Shown piece after piece: positions 44,277 through 53,569 of a stretch of 64,000 nt of DNA; position 1 is the first letter of the stretch, and the number at the start of each line of letters is the position of its first letter. A model generated the notes under the pieces. The model was not told where the DNA came from, made no database searches, and saw nothing but the letters and a program-made list of their open reading frames with translations. The stretch comes from Undibacterium sp. YM2 (GTDB taxonomy: Bacteria > Pseudomonadota > Gammaproteobacteria > Burkholderiales > Burkholderiaceae_D), in the NCBI RefSeq assembly GCF_009937975.1, contig NZ_AP018441.1, forward strand, positions 2,976,001 to 3,040,000. Direction: 5' to 3'. The translations under genes and the position numbers were made by a program.

Positions 44277-46064
44277 ATGCCGCCAGTCCACCCGCTTAAA
44301 AAACTCCTGAATTATGCCAAGGCCTATAGAACAGATTATCGGCTGGCGACCATGTATTCGATATTGAACAAATTCTTTGATGTCCTGCCAGAGGTCTTGA
44401 TTGGTGTCGCAGTCGATATCGTCATCAATGGCGACAAGAGTTTTTTGGCAAAACGGGTGCTGGGTGGTTTCGGCATAACCGATACCTGGCATCAACTGAT
44501 GTTCCTTGGCGCAGTCAATGCCCTGATCTGGGGCGGTGAATCCTGGTTCGAATATCTGCTTTCGATCAAGTGGCGCAAGCTGGCGCAGAACCTGCAACAT
44601 GATTTGCGGCTTGATACCTACGACCATGTGCAAAAACTGGAGATGGCATATTTTGAAAACCAGCGCACTGGCAATCTGATGTCCATCTTGAATGAAGATA
44701 TCAACCAGATGGAACGCTTCCTGAACGGTGGCGCGAATCAGATCATCCAGGTCATCTGCTCTTCCATCATGGTCAGTGCAGTGTTTTTCACTTTACAGCC
44801 TTCTCTGGCAGTTATCTCCCTGTTGCCAGTACCGTTGATACTGATAGGTGCATTCTGGTTTCAAAAACGCCTGGCACCACGCTATTCTGAAGTACGCGAA
44901 GCGGCTGGCGATGTCAGCGCTCGCCTGAATAATAATTTGCTCGGCCTGGCCACCATCAAAGCCTTTGCGACTGAGAGTTTTGAAAAGAATCATATCGCCG
45001 AAGCCAGCAACACTTATCGCGAGGCCAACAGCAATGCCATTGCCATCAGTGCCGCCATCACACCTGTCATCCGCATGGCGATTCTGGCTGGCTTTACAGC
45101 AACCCTGGTCTACGGTGGCTGGCTAACTTTGCAGGGTGACCTGGCTGTCGGTGCTTATTCTGTATTGGTGTACCTGACGCAACGCCTGCTGTGGCCTATG
45201 ACAGGCCTGGCTGAAGTCGCAGACATGTATCAGCGTTCAATGTCAGCCATAGACCGTGCCATGGGTTTGCTGGATACCAAAATCAATATTCCCTATGAAG
45301 GCAAGCATGTTGCAGTTTCACAGATCAAGGGTGAGTTGCAGTTTGATCAAGTCGATTTTGCTTATGGTGACCAAAAGACCTTGCAGCAGATCAGCTTAAA
45401 TATACCTGCAGGCAAAACCATTGCCTTTGTTGGCTCGACCGGTTCAGGCAAATCGACCCTGGTGAAATTGCTTTTGCGCTTCTATTCTGCACAAGCAGGA
45501 AAAATCACACTTGATGGCATGGAGATCAATGACATCAACCTGCAAGACCTGCGCCGCTGCATAGGCTATGTTGCACAAGACAGTTTCCTGACTGACGGTA
45601 CGATAGCCGACAATATTGCCTATGGCATGCAGGATGCTGATGATGCGGCCATCCGGGATGCGGCGCAGGCAGCAGAAGCCATGGAGTTCATTTCCAAACT
45701 GCCGCTGGGCTTTGCCACACGCATAGGTGAACGCGGGCAAAAACTCTCTGGCGGTCAGCGCCAGCGCCTGGCATTGGCCAGGGCCATTTTGAAAAACCCA
45801 CCTATACTGATACTCGATGAAGCCACCAGTGCCGTCGATAATGAAACCGAAGCAGCAATTCAGCGTAGCCTGGATGTCGTCAGCCGCAACCGCACCACCA
45901 TCGTCATCGCCCATCGTTTATCCACGGTACGCCAGGCAGATTGCATACACTTACTGGAAGCTGGCAAGATCATAGAAAGTGGCACGCATGACGAATTGCT
46001 GGCACTAGATGCCGGTTATGCGGCCCTGTGGCGCTTGCAGACCGGTGAACGCGCTCATGTATAA
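44277..46064 (+). CDS. ABC exporter, fused permease and ATPase
   Basis: A 595-residue half-transporter that should act as a homodimer. It has six membrane helices in the first ~320 residues. The nucleotide-binding domain has Walker A FVGSTGSGKSTLVK, Q-loop YVAQDSFL, signature KLSGGQRQRLALARA, Walker B PPILILDEATSAVD and the H-loop IVIAHRLST. It belongs to the MsbA/multidrug exporter group; the substrate cannot be assigned. It is flanked by terminators on both sides, so it is monocistronic. Confidence 0.92.
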   Translation: MPPVHPLKKLLNYAKAYRTDYRLATMYSILNKFFDVLPEVLIGVAVDIVINGDKSFLAKRVLGGFGITDTWHQLMFLGAVNALIWGGESWFEYLLSIKWRKLAQNLQHDLRLDTYDHVQKLEMAYFENQRTGNLMSILNEDINQMERFLNGGANQIIQVICSSIMVSAVFFTLQPSLAVISLLPVPLILIGAFWFQKRLAPRYSEVREAAGDVSARLNNNLLGLATIKAFATESFEKNHIAEASNTYREANSNAIAISAAITPVIRMAILAGFTATLVYGGWLTLQGDLAVGAYSVLVYLTQRLLWPMTGLAEVADMYQRSMSAIDRAMGLLDTKINIPYEGKHVAVSQIKGELQFDQVDFAYGDQKTLQQISLNIPAGKTIAFVGSTGSGKSTLVKLLLRFYSAQAGKITLDGMEINDINLQDLRRCIGYVAQDSFLTDGTIADNIAYGMQDADDAAIRDAAQAAEAMEFISKLPLGFATRIGERGQKLSGGQRQRLALARAILKNPPILILDEATSAVDNETEAAIQRSLDVVSRNRTTIVIAHRLSTVRQADCIHLLEAGKIIESGTHDELLALDAGYAALWRLQTGERAHV

Positions 46065-46088
46065 TCTGAATCAATAAGTAAATTGCAA

Positions 46089-46122
46089 AAAGTTAAACAG
46101 CTTCCTGTTTAACTTTGTTTTT
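46089..46122 (+). terminator. Rho-independent terminator after the ABC exporter
   Basis: A perfect 12-bp stem (AAAGTTAAACAG / CTGTTTAACTTT), 4-nt CTTC loop, then GTTTTT. Confidence 0.9.
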
Positions 46123-46174
46123 CATACTGGATGGCAATTCGGTGCTACTCTTACAACATGGGAGAGTATAAAGC

Positions 46175-46648
46175 ATGAAAAAATCACTGACGATAGGCGT
46201 AGCTGCCGTTTTGCTGACCTTGATGGGTGTTACCTCCTATCAGGCTATCGCCTATGTCACGCAGGCACAGCCGGCAAGCGCTACGGCTGTTAATTTGCCC
46301 GTCAAACCCTTTGAGGTTGATCCATCCTGGGTCAAGGAAGGCAAACCGAATTTCCGTGCCGCTGAATTTTTCAAATCCCATGATGGCGACACCAGTTCAG
46401 GCATTTTTGAGTGCGATGGCCCCTCTACTTTTGAATGGCATTACCAGCTTGATGAAAGTATCTATGTGCTGGAAGGCGGCGTGGATATTGAATATGAAGG
46501 GAAAAAGTTTTCCATGCAGCCTGGTGATACCGTGCTCTTCCGCGCTGGCACAAAAGCGCTTTGGCATGTACCCAAAGGCATACGCAAAAGCTGGACTTTG
46601 CATGATGCTGGCAAACCCGCGCGCGGGCTCGCCAACTTCCTCAAGTAA
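46175..46648 (+). CDS. Exported cupin-domain protein
   Basis: A 157-residue protein with an N-terminal signal peptide or anchor (residues 1-27) and a small cupin of the DUF861/cupin_3 type. Landmarks are GIFECDGPSTFEWHYQLDES, YVLEGGVDIEYEGKKF, MQPGDTVLFRAGTKALWHVP and IRKSWTL. The reaction or ligand is unknown. Export is unusual for this cupin type, whose relatives are often cytosolic. Confidence 0.8.
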   Translation: MKKSLTIGVAAVLLTLMGVTSYQAIAYVTQAQPASATAVNLPVKPFEVDPSWVKEGKPNFRAAEFFKSHDGDTSSGIFECDGPSTFEWHYQLDESIYVLEGGVDIEYEGKKFSMQPGDTVLFRAGTKALWHVPKGIRKSWTLHDAGKPARGLANFLK

Positions 46649-46666
46649 ATCAATCGCAGGAATTGA

Positions 46667-47659
46667 TCAAGAAATTGTCTTTGCCAGTGCCAGCGCACTG
46701 AGGAAGGCATTTTCCACCTTGCCAGCACCTTCAAGACCGGCAGCAAACCAGTCGCCGCAGACACCTATACCCTGCTTGCCATTCCACAAGAAATCAGAAG
46801 CCACTGGTTTTACGGCCTCGGCATAACGCCAGCGGTGCACGACAGCATGGATGGGCTGTATCCATGAACCTGTAGCCTCATGAAAAGCCTTGGTCAGTTT
46901 TTCCTTGACCCTTTCATCATCATCTTCCAGATGCTCAATACTCCAGGCCTGAGTAGCGTGGCAAACCCATCGTTCACCCGCCCTGTGCAAGGGCTTGGCA
47001 TCGTCATGCGCTATCCAGCCCAGGCGGGAATTATTGATCCAGGCACCGTCATAAGGCAGGTCCAACGAAGTCTGGAAACCCAGCATCAGTGTCCAGCAAG
47101 GTGCCAGATGTGCCTGCCTGGCCTGCTTGGCCAGGGCTGGTGCAGCACTCAACAGAGGCTCAGCCTGATCAGCAGGTATCGCCAGTACCACTGCATCAAA
47201 CGGCCCGGCAGTTGCCGCGATGGGAACGGTTGCTGATCGGATGGACAACAACCATTGCTTGCCATGGGCTTCCAGCGCACTCACCTGCTGCTCAGCACGC
47301 ACATCCAGTCCATGCGCAAGTTGTTTACCGAGCGAACTCATGCCAGGCACAGCGATATAACGCGTGCCACTACGCCCCGCTGGCTTGCTATTACCCGCCT
47401 CCAGCGTCGCCAGCTTGGCAGTCCATGGAACGACCCAGCCAAATTTTTTCCAGTCTGCAATTTCTTTCTTAAAGCGCTCGGAGCTGGCAGTGAAATATTG
47501 AGCACCATGATCAAAACCACCCAGCTCCGTATGTCTGGTACTCATGCGGCCACTGACGCCCATGCTCTTTTCATACACAGTGACATGGTGGCCTTGCGTC
47601 TGTAATTGCCGCGCAACTGTCAACCCTGCTAATCCGGCTCCAACAACAGCGATATGCAT
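46667..47659 (-). CDS. Renalase-like FAD-dependent oxidoreductase
   Basis: A 330-residue flavoprotein. The N-terminus is the dinucleotide-binding motif MHIAVVGAGLAGLTVARQL, followed by YEKSMGVSGRMSTRHTELGG and the substrate-domain start FDHGAQYFTA. The C-terminal FAD contact is GIGVCGDWFAAGLEGAGKVE. This layout matches bacterial renalase-type amine oxidase relatives, which re-oxidise isomeric NAD(P)H. The start at 47659 is preferred over one 69 bp upstream because the Rossmann strand begins at once. Confidence 0.85.
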   Translation of the reverse strand: MHIAVVGAGLAGLTVARQLQTQGHHVTVYEKSMGVSGRMSTRHTELGGFDHGAQYFTASSERFKKEIADWKKFGWVVPWTAKLATLEAGNSKPAGRSGTRYIAVPGMSSLGKQLAHGLDVRAEQQVSALEAHGKQWLLSIRSATVPIAATAGPFDAVVLAIPADQAEPLLSAAPALAKQARQAHLAPCWTLMLGFQTSLDLPYDGAWINNSRLGWIAHDDAKPLHRAGERWVCHATQAWSIEHLEDDDERVKEKLTKAFHEATGSWIQPIHAVVHRWRYAEAVKPVASDFLWNGKQGIGVCGDWFAAGLEGAGKVENAFLSALALAKTIS

Positions 47660-47692
47660 ATTATTTTCCTTATCTAGCGTCCAAACAGACAA

Positions 47693-47725
47693 TAAAAAAC
47701 GCCCGCTATACAAGCTTGCGGGCGT
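47693..47725 (-). terminator. Rho-independent terminator (minus strand)
   Basis: On the minus strand ACGCCCGC, 11-nt loop, GCGGGCGT, then TTTTTTATTG. It lies just after the stop of the small gene at 47734-47949 and before the flavoprotein start, so it terminates transcription coming from the small gene. Confidence 0.8.
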
Positions 47726-47733
47726 CAATTGGT

Positions 47734-47949
47734 TTAGTGCATATTGATATCTACTTTAGGAACAGCATTCTCACGGCCATGCAGGCTGGCACGACGTGCT
47801 GTACAGTCAGGAACACCACCTCTGAGAAGGCGCAACATCCTGGCAGCCCTGCTGTCAAGCACATTGAGCATGACTCTCGCAGAAGGTATAGGTATCCCAG
47901 AGAAACCTGAACTTGCTGCGCCGCTGCTAAGTTTCATGCTAAGTTTCAT
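47734..47949 (-). CDS. Small basic protein, unknown function
   Basis: A 71-residue protein (MKLSMKLSSGAASSGFSGIP at its start; RAARMLRLLRGG in the middle). I recognise no family. Three things support it as a gene: AGGA 6 nt before the ATG at 47949, a strong terminator directly after its stop, and a gap otherwise unexplained. The opening ATGAAACTTAGC is duplicated in tandem. The frame is open to 47976 with a less likely start. The opposite strand is also open here, so the call is moderate. Confidence 0.5.
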   Translation of the reverse strand: MKLSMKLSSGAASSGFSGIPIPSARVMLNVLDSRAARMLRLLRGGVPDCTARRASLHGRENAVPKVDINMH

Positions 47950-48028
47950 TCGCGATCCTGAAATAGATATCGACACACCTTGAACTTTACACGTTGATCT
48001 TTATTGATCAATGCGCAAACATTCGTGC

Positions 48029-48478
48029 TTACTGCTCGTTTTCTTCAACGGGCCAGTCACGGATATAGGCTTTCAACATCTTGTTTTCAAAACTTTGCGC
48101 TTCCAGCACGGCCCGGGCTACGTCATAGAATGAAATAACGCCCAGCAGAGTTTTGGCATCCATGACAGGCAGGTAGCGTGAATGCTTTTCCAGCATCATG
48201 CGACGCACTTCATTGACTTCTGTCTCTGGTGTCACAGTCAGTGGGTGGTCATCCATATACTTGCGCACCGTGCCATTACCAAGTGAGCCCTGGTTTTTAT
48301 GAATTGCACGTATGACTTCACGGAAAGTCAGTATGCCGACCAGATCGCCGTATTCCATCACGACCAGAGAACCTATGTCTTTCTCTTCCATGACGCTGAC
48401 GGCTTCGGTGATGGGGATATCAGGTGTGATCGTGAAAAGGATATTACCTTTCACTTGAAGTATCTCTGAAACTTTCAT
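48029..48478 (-). CDS. Two-CBS-domain protein
   Basis: A 149-residue protein made of two CBS domains (VMEEKDIGSLVVMEYGDLVG and MLEKHSRYLPVMDAKTLLGV). Such pairs bind adenine nucleotides and act as regulatory modules. No effector domain is attached and the target is unknown. It is divergent from metY. Confidence 0.88.
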   Translation of the reverse strand: MKVSEILQVKGNILFTITPDIPITEAVSVMEEKDIGSLVVMEYGDLVGILTFREVIRAIHKNQGSLGNGTVRKYMDDHPLTVTPETEVNEVRRMMLEKHSRYLPVMDAKTLLGVISFYDVARAVLEAQSFENKMLKAYIRDWPVEENEQ

Positions 48479-48644
48479 GATGTCCCTCCTCTTCTACATT
48501 TTTGTGAGCCTTCATTGCAATGTATCGCAAGCCTTGCAAAAAATCCAGCATGTAAAATATTTTATTCTCGAATTCACGTGCATTTTGCATGCTTTGCATC
48601 AGCGATGGTAGCATTGCTGCCTCACAATATGGAGACTCACATCA

Positions 48645-49955
48645 ATGAGCGGCCCTAAATACCACGGCTTCGATACCTTGTCCCTGCACGCGGGCGCAGC
48701 ACCCGATCCAGCCACAGGTGCACGCGCCACCCCCATTTACCTGACATCCTCTTTTGTATTCAAGGATTCAGATCATGCAGCTTCTCTCTTCAATATGGAA
48801 AGAGCGGGCCACGTCTATTCACGCATATCCAATCCGACCAATGCAGTGCTGGAAGAAAGAATTGCTGCACTCGAAGGTGGCGTTGCAGGCATCGCCGTTG
48901 CCAGCGGGCAAGCTGCCATGCATCTGGGCCTGACAACCATAGCCGGGGCTGGCTCACATGTCGTTGCTTCGCGTGCCCTGTACGGCGGCTCGCAAAACCT
49001 GCTGGCCTATACGATGAAGCGCTTTGGCATAGAAACCACTTTTGTCGATCCGCGAGATCTGGATGCCTGGCGTGCTGCCATACGCCCGAATACCAAGGTA
49101 CTGTTTGCCGAAACACTGGGCAACCCGGGTCTTGATGTGCTGAACATCCCAGCAGTGGCAGAAATTGCGCATGAGCATCATCTGCCGTTGATGCTGGACT
49201 CAACCTTCACCACGCCTTATCTGTTGAAGCCATTCGATCATGGTGCCGACCTGGTGTTCCATTCAGCCACGAAGTTCCTGTGCGGCCATGGTACAGCCAT
49301 AGGTGGTTTACTGGTCGATGGCGGCACGTTTGACTGGCAGACAGCCTATGAAAAGACCGGACACTTTGCCGAACTTTGCGAGCCTTATGATGGCTTCCAT
49401 GGCATGGTATTCAGTGAAGAATCCACAGTCGCCGCATTTTCACTCAGGGCCAGACGGGAAGGCTTGCGTGATTTTGGTGCCTGCATGAGCCCGCACAATG
49501 CATTCAGCATCCTGCAAGGCATAGAAACCCTGGGCCTGCGCATGGACAAGCATGTGGCAAATACCCGCAAAGTCGTCGAATTCCTGGTGGCGCATCCGGC
49601 AGTCGATTCAGTCTCTTACCCTGAACTGGAAAATCACCCCGACTATGAACTGGCAAAGACGCTTCTGCCCAAAGGTTGCGGTGCAGTATTTTCATTTAAC
49701 ATCAAAGGTAACCGTGCCGCCGGGCAGCGCTTTATTGAATCACTGAATATCTTTTCACATCTGGCCAATGTCGGCGATGCTAAATCCCTGGCGATACATC
49801 CGGCTTCGACTACACATTTCCGCGTACCAGCAGAGCAATTGCTGGCATCCGGCATTACCGAGGGAACCATGCGCCTGTCGATAGGATTGGAAAATGTCGA
49901 AGACCTGATTGAAGACCTGTCACGTGCTCTCAAAGCTGCACAGAAAGGAGCCTGA
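48645..49955 (+). CDS. metY: O-acetylhomoserine sulfhydrylase
   Basis: PLP enzyme that makes homocysteine (or methionine, with methanethiol) from O-acetylhomoserine. It has 436 residues, with HAGAAPDPATGARATPIY, the YSRISNPTNAVLEERIAAL block, the PLP lysine in HSATKFLCGHGTAIGG and the C-terminal ATTHFRVP-like TTHFRVPAEQL. The long insertion around GTFDWQTAYEK favours the MetY rather than the shorter MetZ type. It is the first gene of a three-gene operon. I looked for a SAM riboswitch in the 166-bp leader and did not see one. Confidence 0.93.
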   Translation: MSGPKYHGFDTLSLHAGAAPDPATGARATPIYLTSSFVFKDSDHAASLFNMERAGHVYSRISNPTNAVLEERIAALEGGVAGIAVASGQAAMHLGLTTIAGAGSHVVASRALYGGSQNLLAYTMKRFGIETTFVDPRDLDAWRAAIRPNTKVLFAETLGNPGLDVLNIPAVAEIAHEHHLPLMLDSTFTTPYLLKPFDHGADLVFHSATKFLCGHGTAIGGLLVDGGTFDWQTAYEKTGHFAELCEPYDGFHGMVFSEESTVAAFSLRARREGLRDFGACMSPHNAFSILQGIETLGLRMDKHVANTRKVVEFLVAHPAVDSVSYPELENHPDYELAKTLLPKGCGAVFSFNIKGNRAAGQRFIESLNIFSHLANVGDAKSLAIHPASTTHFRVPAEQLLASGITEGTMRLSIGLENVEDLIEDLSRALKAAQKGA

Positions 49956-49956
49956 G

Positions 49957-50763
49957 ATGTTATTTGAAGTCTATGGCCAGACAGCCTATTGCTATACCGG
50001 TGGCAAAGCTTACAACCCTGCCCTGCCTACACTGGTATTCATCCATGGCGCACAAAATGATCACTCGGTCTGGGGTTTGCAGACCCGCTATCTGGCACAT
50101 CACGGTTTTAATGTACTGGCAGTCGACTTGCCCGGCCATGGCCGCAGCAAAGGCCAGGCGCTGACCAGCGTAGAACAAATGGCAGACTGGCTGCTGGCTT
50201 TGCTGGATGTGGCGGGCATAGCGCAAGCCACGCTGATCGGACACAGTATGGGTTCCCTGATCGCGCTGGAGAGCTGCTTTAAAGCGAACTCGCGTGTCAG
50301 TAAACTCATCATGGTTGGTACCGCTTATCCCATGAAAGTATCCGATACCTTGCTTAATGCCGCCCGTGATGAAGAGCAGACTGCTATCGATATGGTGAAT
50401 ATCTGGTCGCACACATCCATCGCACACAAACCATCCTGCCCTGGCCCTGGATTTTATGTCATGGGTGTCAGCCAGCGTCTGATGCAGCGTATTTCTGCCA
50501 TCAATCCTGACAAGGTTTTTTATACCGACTTTGCAGCCTGCAATGCTTATGCCAACGGTGAAGCAGCCGCACAATCAGTCACTTGCCCCAGCCTGTTCAT
50601 ACTCGGCAAAAAAGACATGATGACACCAGCAAAGGCCAGCCTGACTCTTAGCAAAGCCATCGCAAATAGCCAGCAAAAGATCATAGACAATTGCGGCCAT
50701 TCATTGATGTCAGAGCAGGCCGATCAGGTGCTGACGGCCATTCATGATTTTGTGAAGGCATAA
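49957..50763 (+). CDS. Alpha/beta hydrolase
   Basis: A 268-residue hydrolase with the oxyanion region VFIHGAQNDHSVW, the nucleophile elbow GHSMGS and the catalytic histidine in NCGHSLMSEQ. The start at 49957 has a canonical AAGGAG and lies one base after the metY stop. The substrate is unknown. Its position between metY and a LysE-type exporter suggests a role with sulfur amino acids or acyl-homoserine derivatives, but this is inference. Confidence 0.85.
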   Translation: MLFEVYGQTAYCYTGGKAYNPALPTLVFIHGAQNDHSVWGLQTRYLAHHGFNVLAVDLPGHGRSKGQALTSVEQMADWLLALLDVAGIAQATLIGHSMGSLIALESCFKANSRVSKLIMVGTAYPMKVSDTLLNAARDEEQTAIDMVNIWSHTSIAHKPSCPGPGFYVMGVSQRLMQRISAINPDKVFYTDFAACNAYANGEAAAQSVTCPSLFILGKKDMMTPAKASLTLSKAIANSQQKIIDNCGHSLMSEQADQVLTAIHDFVKA

Positions 50764-50769
50764 ACAGCG

Positions 50770-51393
50770 ATGGCAATGAATCTGGAAAGCTGGGCCTTGT
50801 TTACAGCCACAGAGGCAGCCTTGTCTCTGTCACCCGGCCCCGCTGTCATAATGGTGGTTGCCTATGGCATAGCCAGGGGTTGGCGCACCTCCCTGTTTGT
50901 CACGCTGGGCATATTGACGGGCAATGCGATTTACTTTGCAGTATCGGCAACAGGCATAGGTTCGCTGATACTGGCTTCACCCAAAGTATTCTTGGCGATT
51001 AAGTACCTGGGTGCGGCTTATCTGGTCTATCTTGGTTTGTCTGCCATCTTCGGCAAGCCATCACCATTGACCATATCCAAACTGGATGGAGTAGTGCTCA
51101 GTGGCAGGAAGATATTCAGCAGCGCGCTGATGCTGCAGTTGACCAATCCTAAAACCTTGTTGATGTTCGTGGCGATATTGCCGCAATTCATAGACCCGAG
51201 GGAACCGGTAGGTGTGCAGATGCTGATACTTGCGGCCTGTTCGATCATCCCTGAATTTTTTATCCTGTTGGGATATGGCATGCTGGCCAGCAAAGCCAGT
51301 CACTGGGCGACGCAGGAAAGGTATGCAGTGATTACAGAAAGAATAGCCGGCACTCTGGTGACAGGTGCCGGCATCATGGTTGCGCTGGTATAG
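50770..51393 (+). CDS. LysE/RhtB-family amino acid exporter
   Basis: A 207-residue, roughly six-helix membrane protein. The N-terminal signature is ALSLSPGPAVIMVVAYGIAR, and the central LMLQLTNPKTLLMFVAILPQF is typical of the family. It starts 6 bp after the hydrolase. Co-transcription with metY suggests export of homoserine, methionine or a similar amino acid. Confidence 0.88.
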   Translation: MAMNLESWALFTATEAALSLSPGPAVIMVVAYGIARGWRTSLFVTLGILTGNAIYFAVSATGIGSLILASPKVFLAIKYLGAAYLVYLGLSAIFGKPSPLTISKLDGVVLSGRKIFSSALMLQLTNPKTLLMFVAILPQFIDPREPVGVQMLILAACSIIPEFFILLGYGMLASKASHWATQERYAVITERIAGTLVTGAGIMVALV

Positions 51394-51400
51394 CTTTACT

Positions 51401-52471
51401 TTATGCGTGAGCAGGCAAGCGCTGGTTCAGGCTTGCCAGGTAATCTGCCCTGAAGCGGCGCAAGACATAATCCTTGTAATTGTCGTGCTTCAGGCTGTCC
51501 CAGGCTTCTACCCTGCCTTTGCTGGATTTATCCTTAGCTGCCGCAAGCACTTCTGGACTTAATTCCAGATTGGCATCCGTCATCATTTCATAGCCATACA
51601 ATTGCATAAACTCTTTGGTCAGGCTTTCTATGACTTCAATTTCCTGCATGCTCAGTTGCTGCTTGAACTTGTCCTTGTTGGCCATGACGGGCGGGAAGCG
51701 GTTTGTTGCCCACAATGCCGACATCTGAGATATCTGCTGTGCTTCGCTGGAATGGGTAACATCGAGCATCTCGGGCAAGAACTGTATGCCAAAGAATTGA
51801 CAAATCGCCCGCAAGACAGTTTCCTGGTTACTCAGAAAATCCTCATAACGTATGGTCAGTACTCTATCGGGATGACGCTGGATAATATCGCGCGACAACT
51901 GGTGAGCCTCCAGCCAGGCCAGTGCATTCAGTGTCGAATCATAATCGTGAATGATGGCCTTGTTCATGGAGGCAACCTGCGCCCTCGGGTCCCGAACCAC
52001 ATTCAGGAACAGCATATTCGGAAACAGCTGCAATAGCTCTTCTGCATAGTGCACACTATCGAGTGACTTATCCATGACGATACTGGCATGGTGATGCTCA
52101 CCTGTACGCAACAACAATTCCCACAATATCCTGTGCACGCTGCGCTGATCATTCTTGATGGATTCAAACACATCTACCGGATCAAACACCATGCCTTTCC
52201 ATTTCACCATGCTGGCGGCTTGCAAGCCAACCACATCAACGACCAGCCTGAAATATGACTCATCATCGCTCAAGTCACCATAGCGCGGCACCAGGGGCAT
52301 GAAGTCAACGATATGTAGGGGATAAGGCGAATAAAATTCCTTGCTGTTATTGAGGCGCAAACGCAGGGCATGGCTACCACAGCGGCGCAAGGGTATCATC
52401 AGGACAGGCGTCGGTCGTTTATTGGAAGTAGTTGTTTTTTCTATACTGCTTGCACTATCTGATTCTGCCAT
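51401..52471 (-). CDS. PAPS-dependent sulfotransferase
   Basis: A 356-residue cytosolic sulfotransferase. The 5'-phosphosulfate loop is PLRRCGSHALRLRLN near residue 27. The 3'-phosphate contact is FLNVVRDPRAQVASMNKA, followed by IRYEDFLSNQETVLRAICQF, as in the Sulfotransfer_1/3 families. The acceptor is unknown (carbohydrate, lipid or peptide). The ribosome-binding site is GGGGAG. It is the last gene of a minus-strand cysC-DHH-sulfotransferase run whose first member makes its co-substrate. Confidence 0.85.
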   Translation of the reverse strand: MAESDSASSIEKTTTSNKRPTPVLMIPLRRCGSHALRLRLNNSKEFYSPYPLHIVDFMPLVPRYGDLSDDESYFRLVVDVVGLQAASMVKWKGMVFDPVDVFESIKNDQRSVHRILWELLLRTGEHHHASIVMDKSLDSVHYAEELLQLFPNMLFLNVVRDPRAQVASMNKAIIHDYDSTLNALAWLEAHQLSRDIIQRHPDRVLTIRYEDFLSNQETVLRAICQFFGIQFLPEMLDVTHSSEAQQISQMSALWATNRFPPVMANKDKFKQQLSMQEIEVIESLTKEFMQLYGYEMMTDANLELSPEVLAAAKDKSSKGRVEAWDSLKHDNYKDYVLRRFRADYLASLNQRLPAHA

Positions 52472-52539
52472 GATGCTCTCCCCATGCTTGAAGGTAGGAA
52501 TCTGGAAAACCGCTTATGTATCAGTCAGCTTAATTAAGC

Positions 52540-53562
52540 TCAAGTCAGACTGAGCTGAGGTATTTCCATTTTCTCAAAATAAGCTATAAAAGCTTGCACA
52601 AAACTATCCACTTCTGATGCCTGCAAATGATTGATGCCACCCGCGCCGCGCCTGCCGCCACCTGTTGCAAACGCAGAACAAAATTGACCCGCTGGACAAC
52701 GATCTGCATCACCTGAACGTATGCTGACGACATAATTGCCATCTGGCTTTGCTGTCAGCACCGCGAATGATTTCCCAGGTTCTTCTTGTGTCAATTGATT
52801 TGCCAGAATGCCCGACACCCGCCTGGCCCAGGCCTGAGCAGGCAAGATATATATGGAGGTCAATTCACTTTCCCTGTCAGCATGCAGGCCTTGCATGAAT
52901 GCCATATCACTGGCATAGGCATTACGCAGCAGCGTAAATTGCGCCGCATTATGCAAAAAATCAAAAGGATCGATATAGTCATGCACAGCCTGATACAAGG
53001 CCGCTGGGTGAAAATGCAAATCATCCACTGATTCGCCATAAGCGTTGTAGTTCAGCAAAGTACCTAGTTCCTGCAAGTGCTCGCGTTGCGATTGACTCAG
53101 GCCAGCATCGCCAGCCATCACCGTTGCGACTGCTGGCAAGTTATCACCATAAGCCGCTACCACGGCCCATTTCCAATACAGGCCATTTAAATAGCGATTG
53201 ACCAGTATGCTGCTGCATACATCTGCCGCCAGGTCGCAATGCAAATCCAGGTGCTCATGCTCAAAGGCCTGAGCTGCATTGTGATGATCGAAGTAAGTGA
53301 TCTTTGCACCTGCATTAAGATGCTGGCGCAATGCTGAAATATTGCTGTCCAGTGAAATATCCACCACCGTCACCCTGTCACCTGATTTGGTGGAGAAACG
53401 ATTCAGCAAATCAATATCCCGCTTGGCACCTGTAATCAATTCTGCCGTAAGGGGCTCAGCCAGCCTGAGCTGGTGCAAGGCGCAGATGCCATCTGCGTCA
53501 CCATTAAATACATCATAGGCTGCTACTGAATTATTGATCTCTGCTGACATGGCCGACGTCAT
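52540..53562 (-). CDS. DHH/DHHA1 phosphoesterase
   Basis: A 340-residue protein with the metal-binding motifs of the DHH family: YDVFNGDADGICALHQLR, VTVVDISLD and TYFDHHNAA. The C-terminal DHHA1 domain has ATGGGRRGAGGINHL. Family members include NrnA, which removes the 3' phosphate of pAp and degrades nano-RNA. Here it lies between cysC and a sulfotransferase, whose by-product is pAp, so pAp hydrolysis is a reasonable inference. Two ATGs (53562 and 53550) compete as start; GGGAAG is better spaced for the second. It starts 7 bp after the cysC stop. Confidence 0.83.
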   Translation of the reverse strand: MTSAMSAEINNSVAAYDVFNGDADGICALHQLRLAEPLTAELITGAKRDIDLLNRFSTKSGDRVTVVDISLDSNISALRQHLNAGAKITYFDHHNAAQAFEHEHLDLHCDLAADVCSSILVNRYLNGLYWKWAVVAAYGDNLPAVATVMAGDAGLSQSQREHLQELGTLLNYNAYGESVDDLHFHPAALYQAVHDYIDPFDFLHNAAQFTLLRNAYASDMAFMQGLHADRESELTSIYILPAQAWARRVSGILANQLTQEEPGKSFAVLTAKPDGNYVVSIRSGDADRCPAGQFCSAFATGGGRRGAGGINHLQASEVDSFVQAFIAYFEKMEIPQLSLT

Positions 53563-53569
53563 CTTCCCG

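Noticed and set aside
47744..47983. Plus-strand 79-codon frame opposite the small gene
   Set aside because: The terminator and ribosome-binding site favour the minus strand; no signals were seen for this frame.
48479..48644. SAM riboswitch upstream of metY
   Set aside because: I looked for the conserved SAM-II and SAM-I elements and did not find them; the region only has scattered GCAT repeats.
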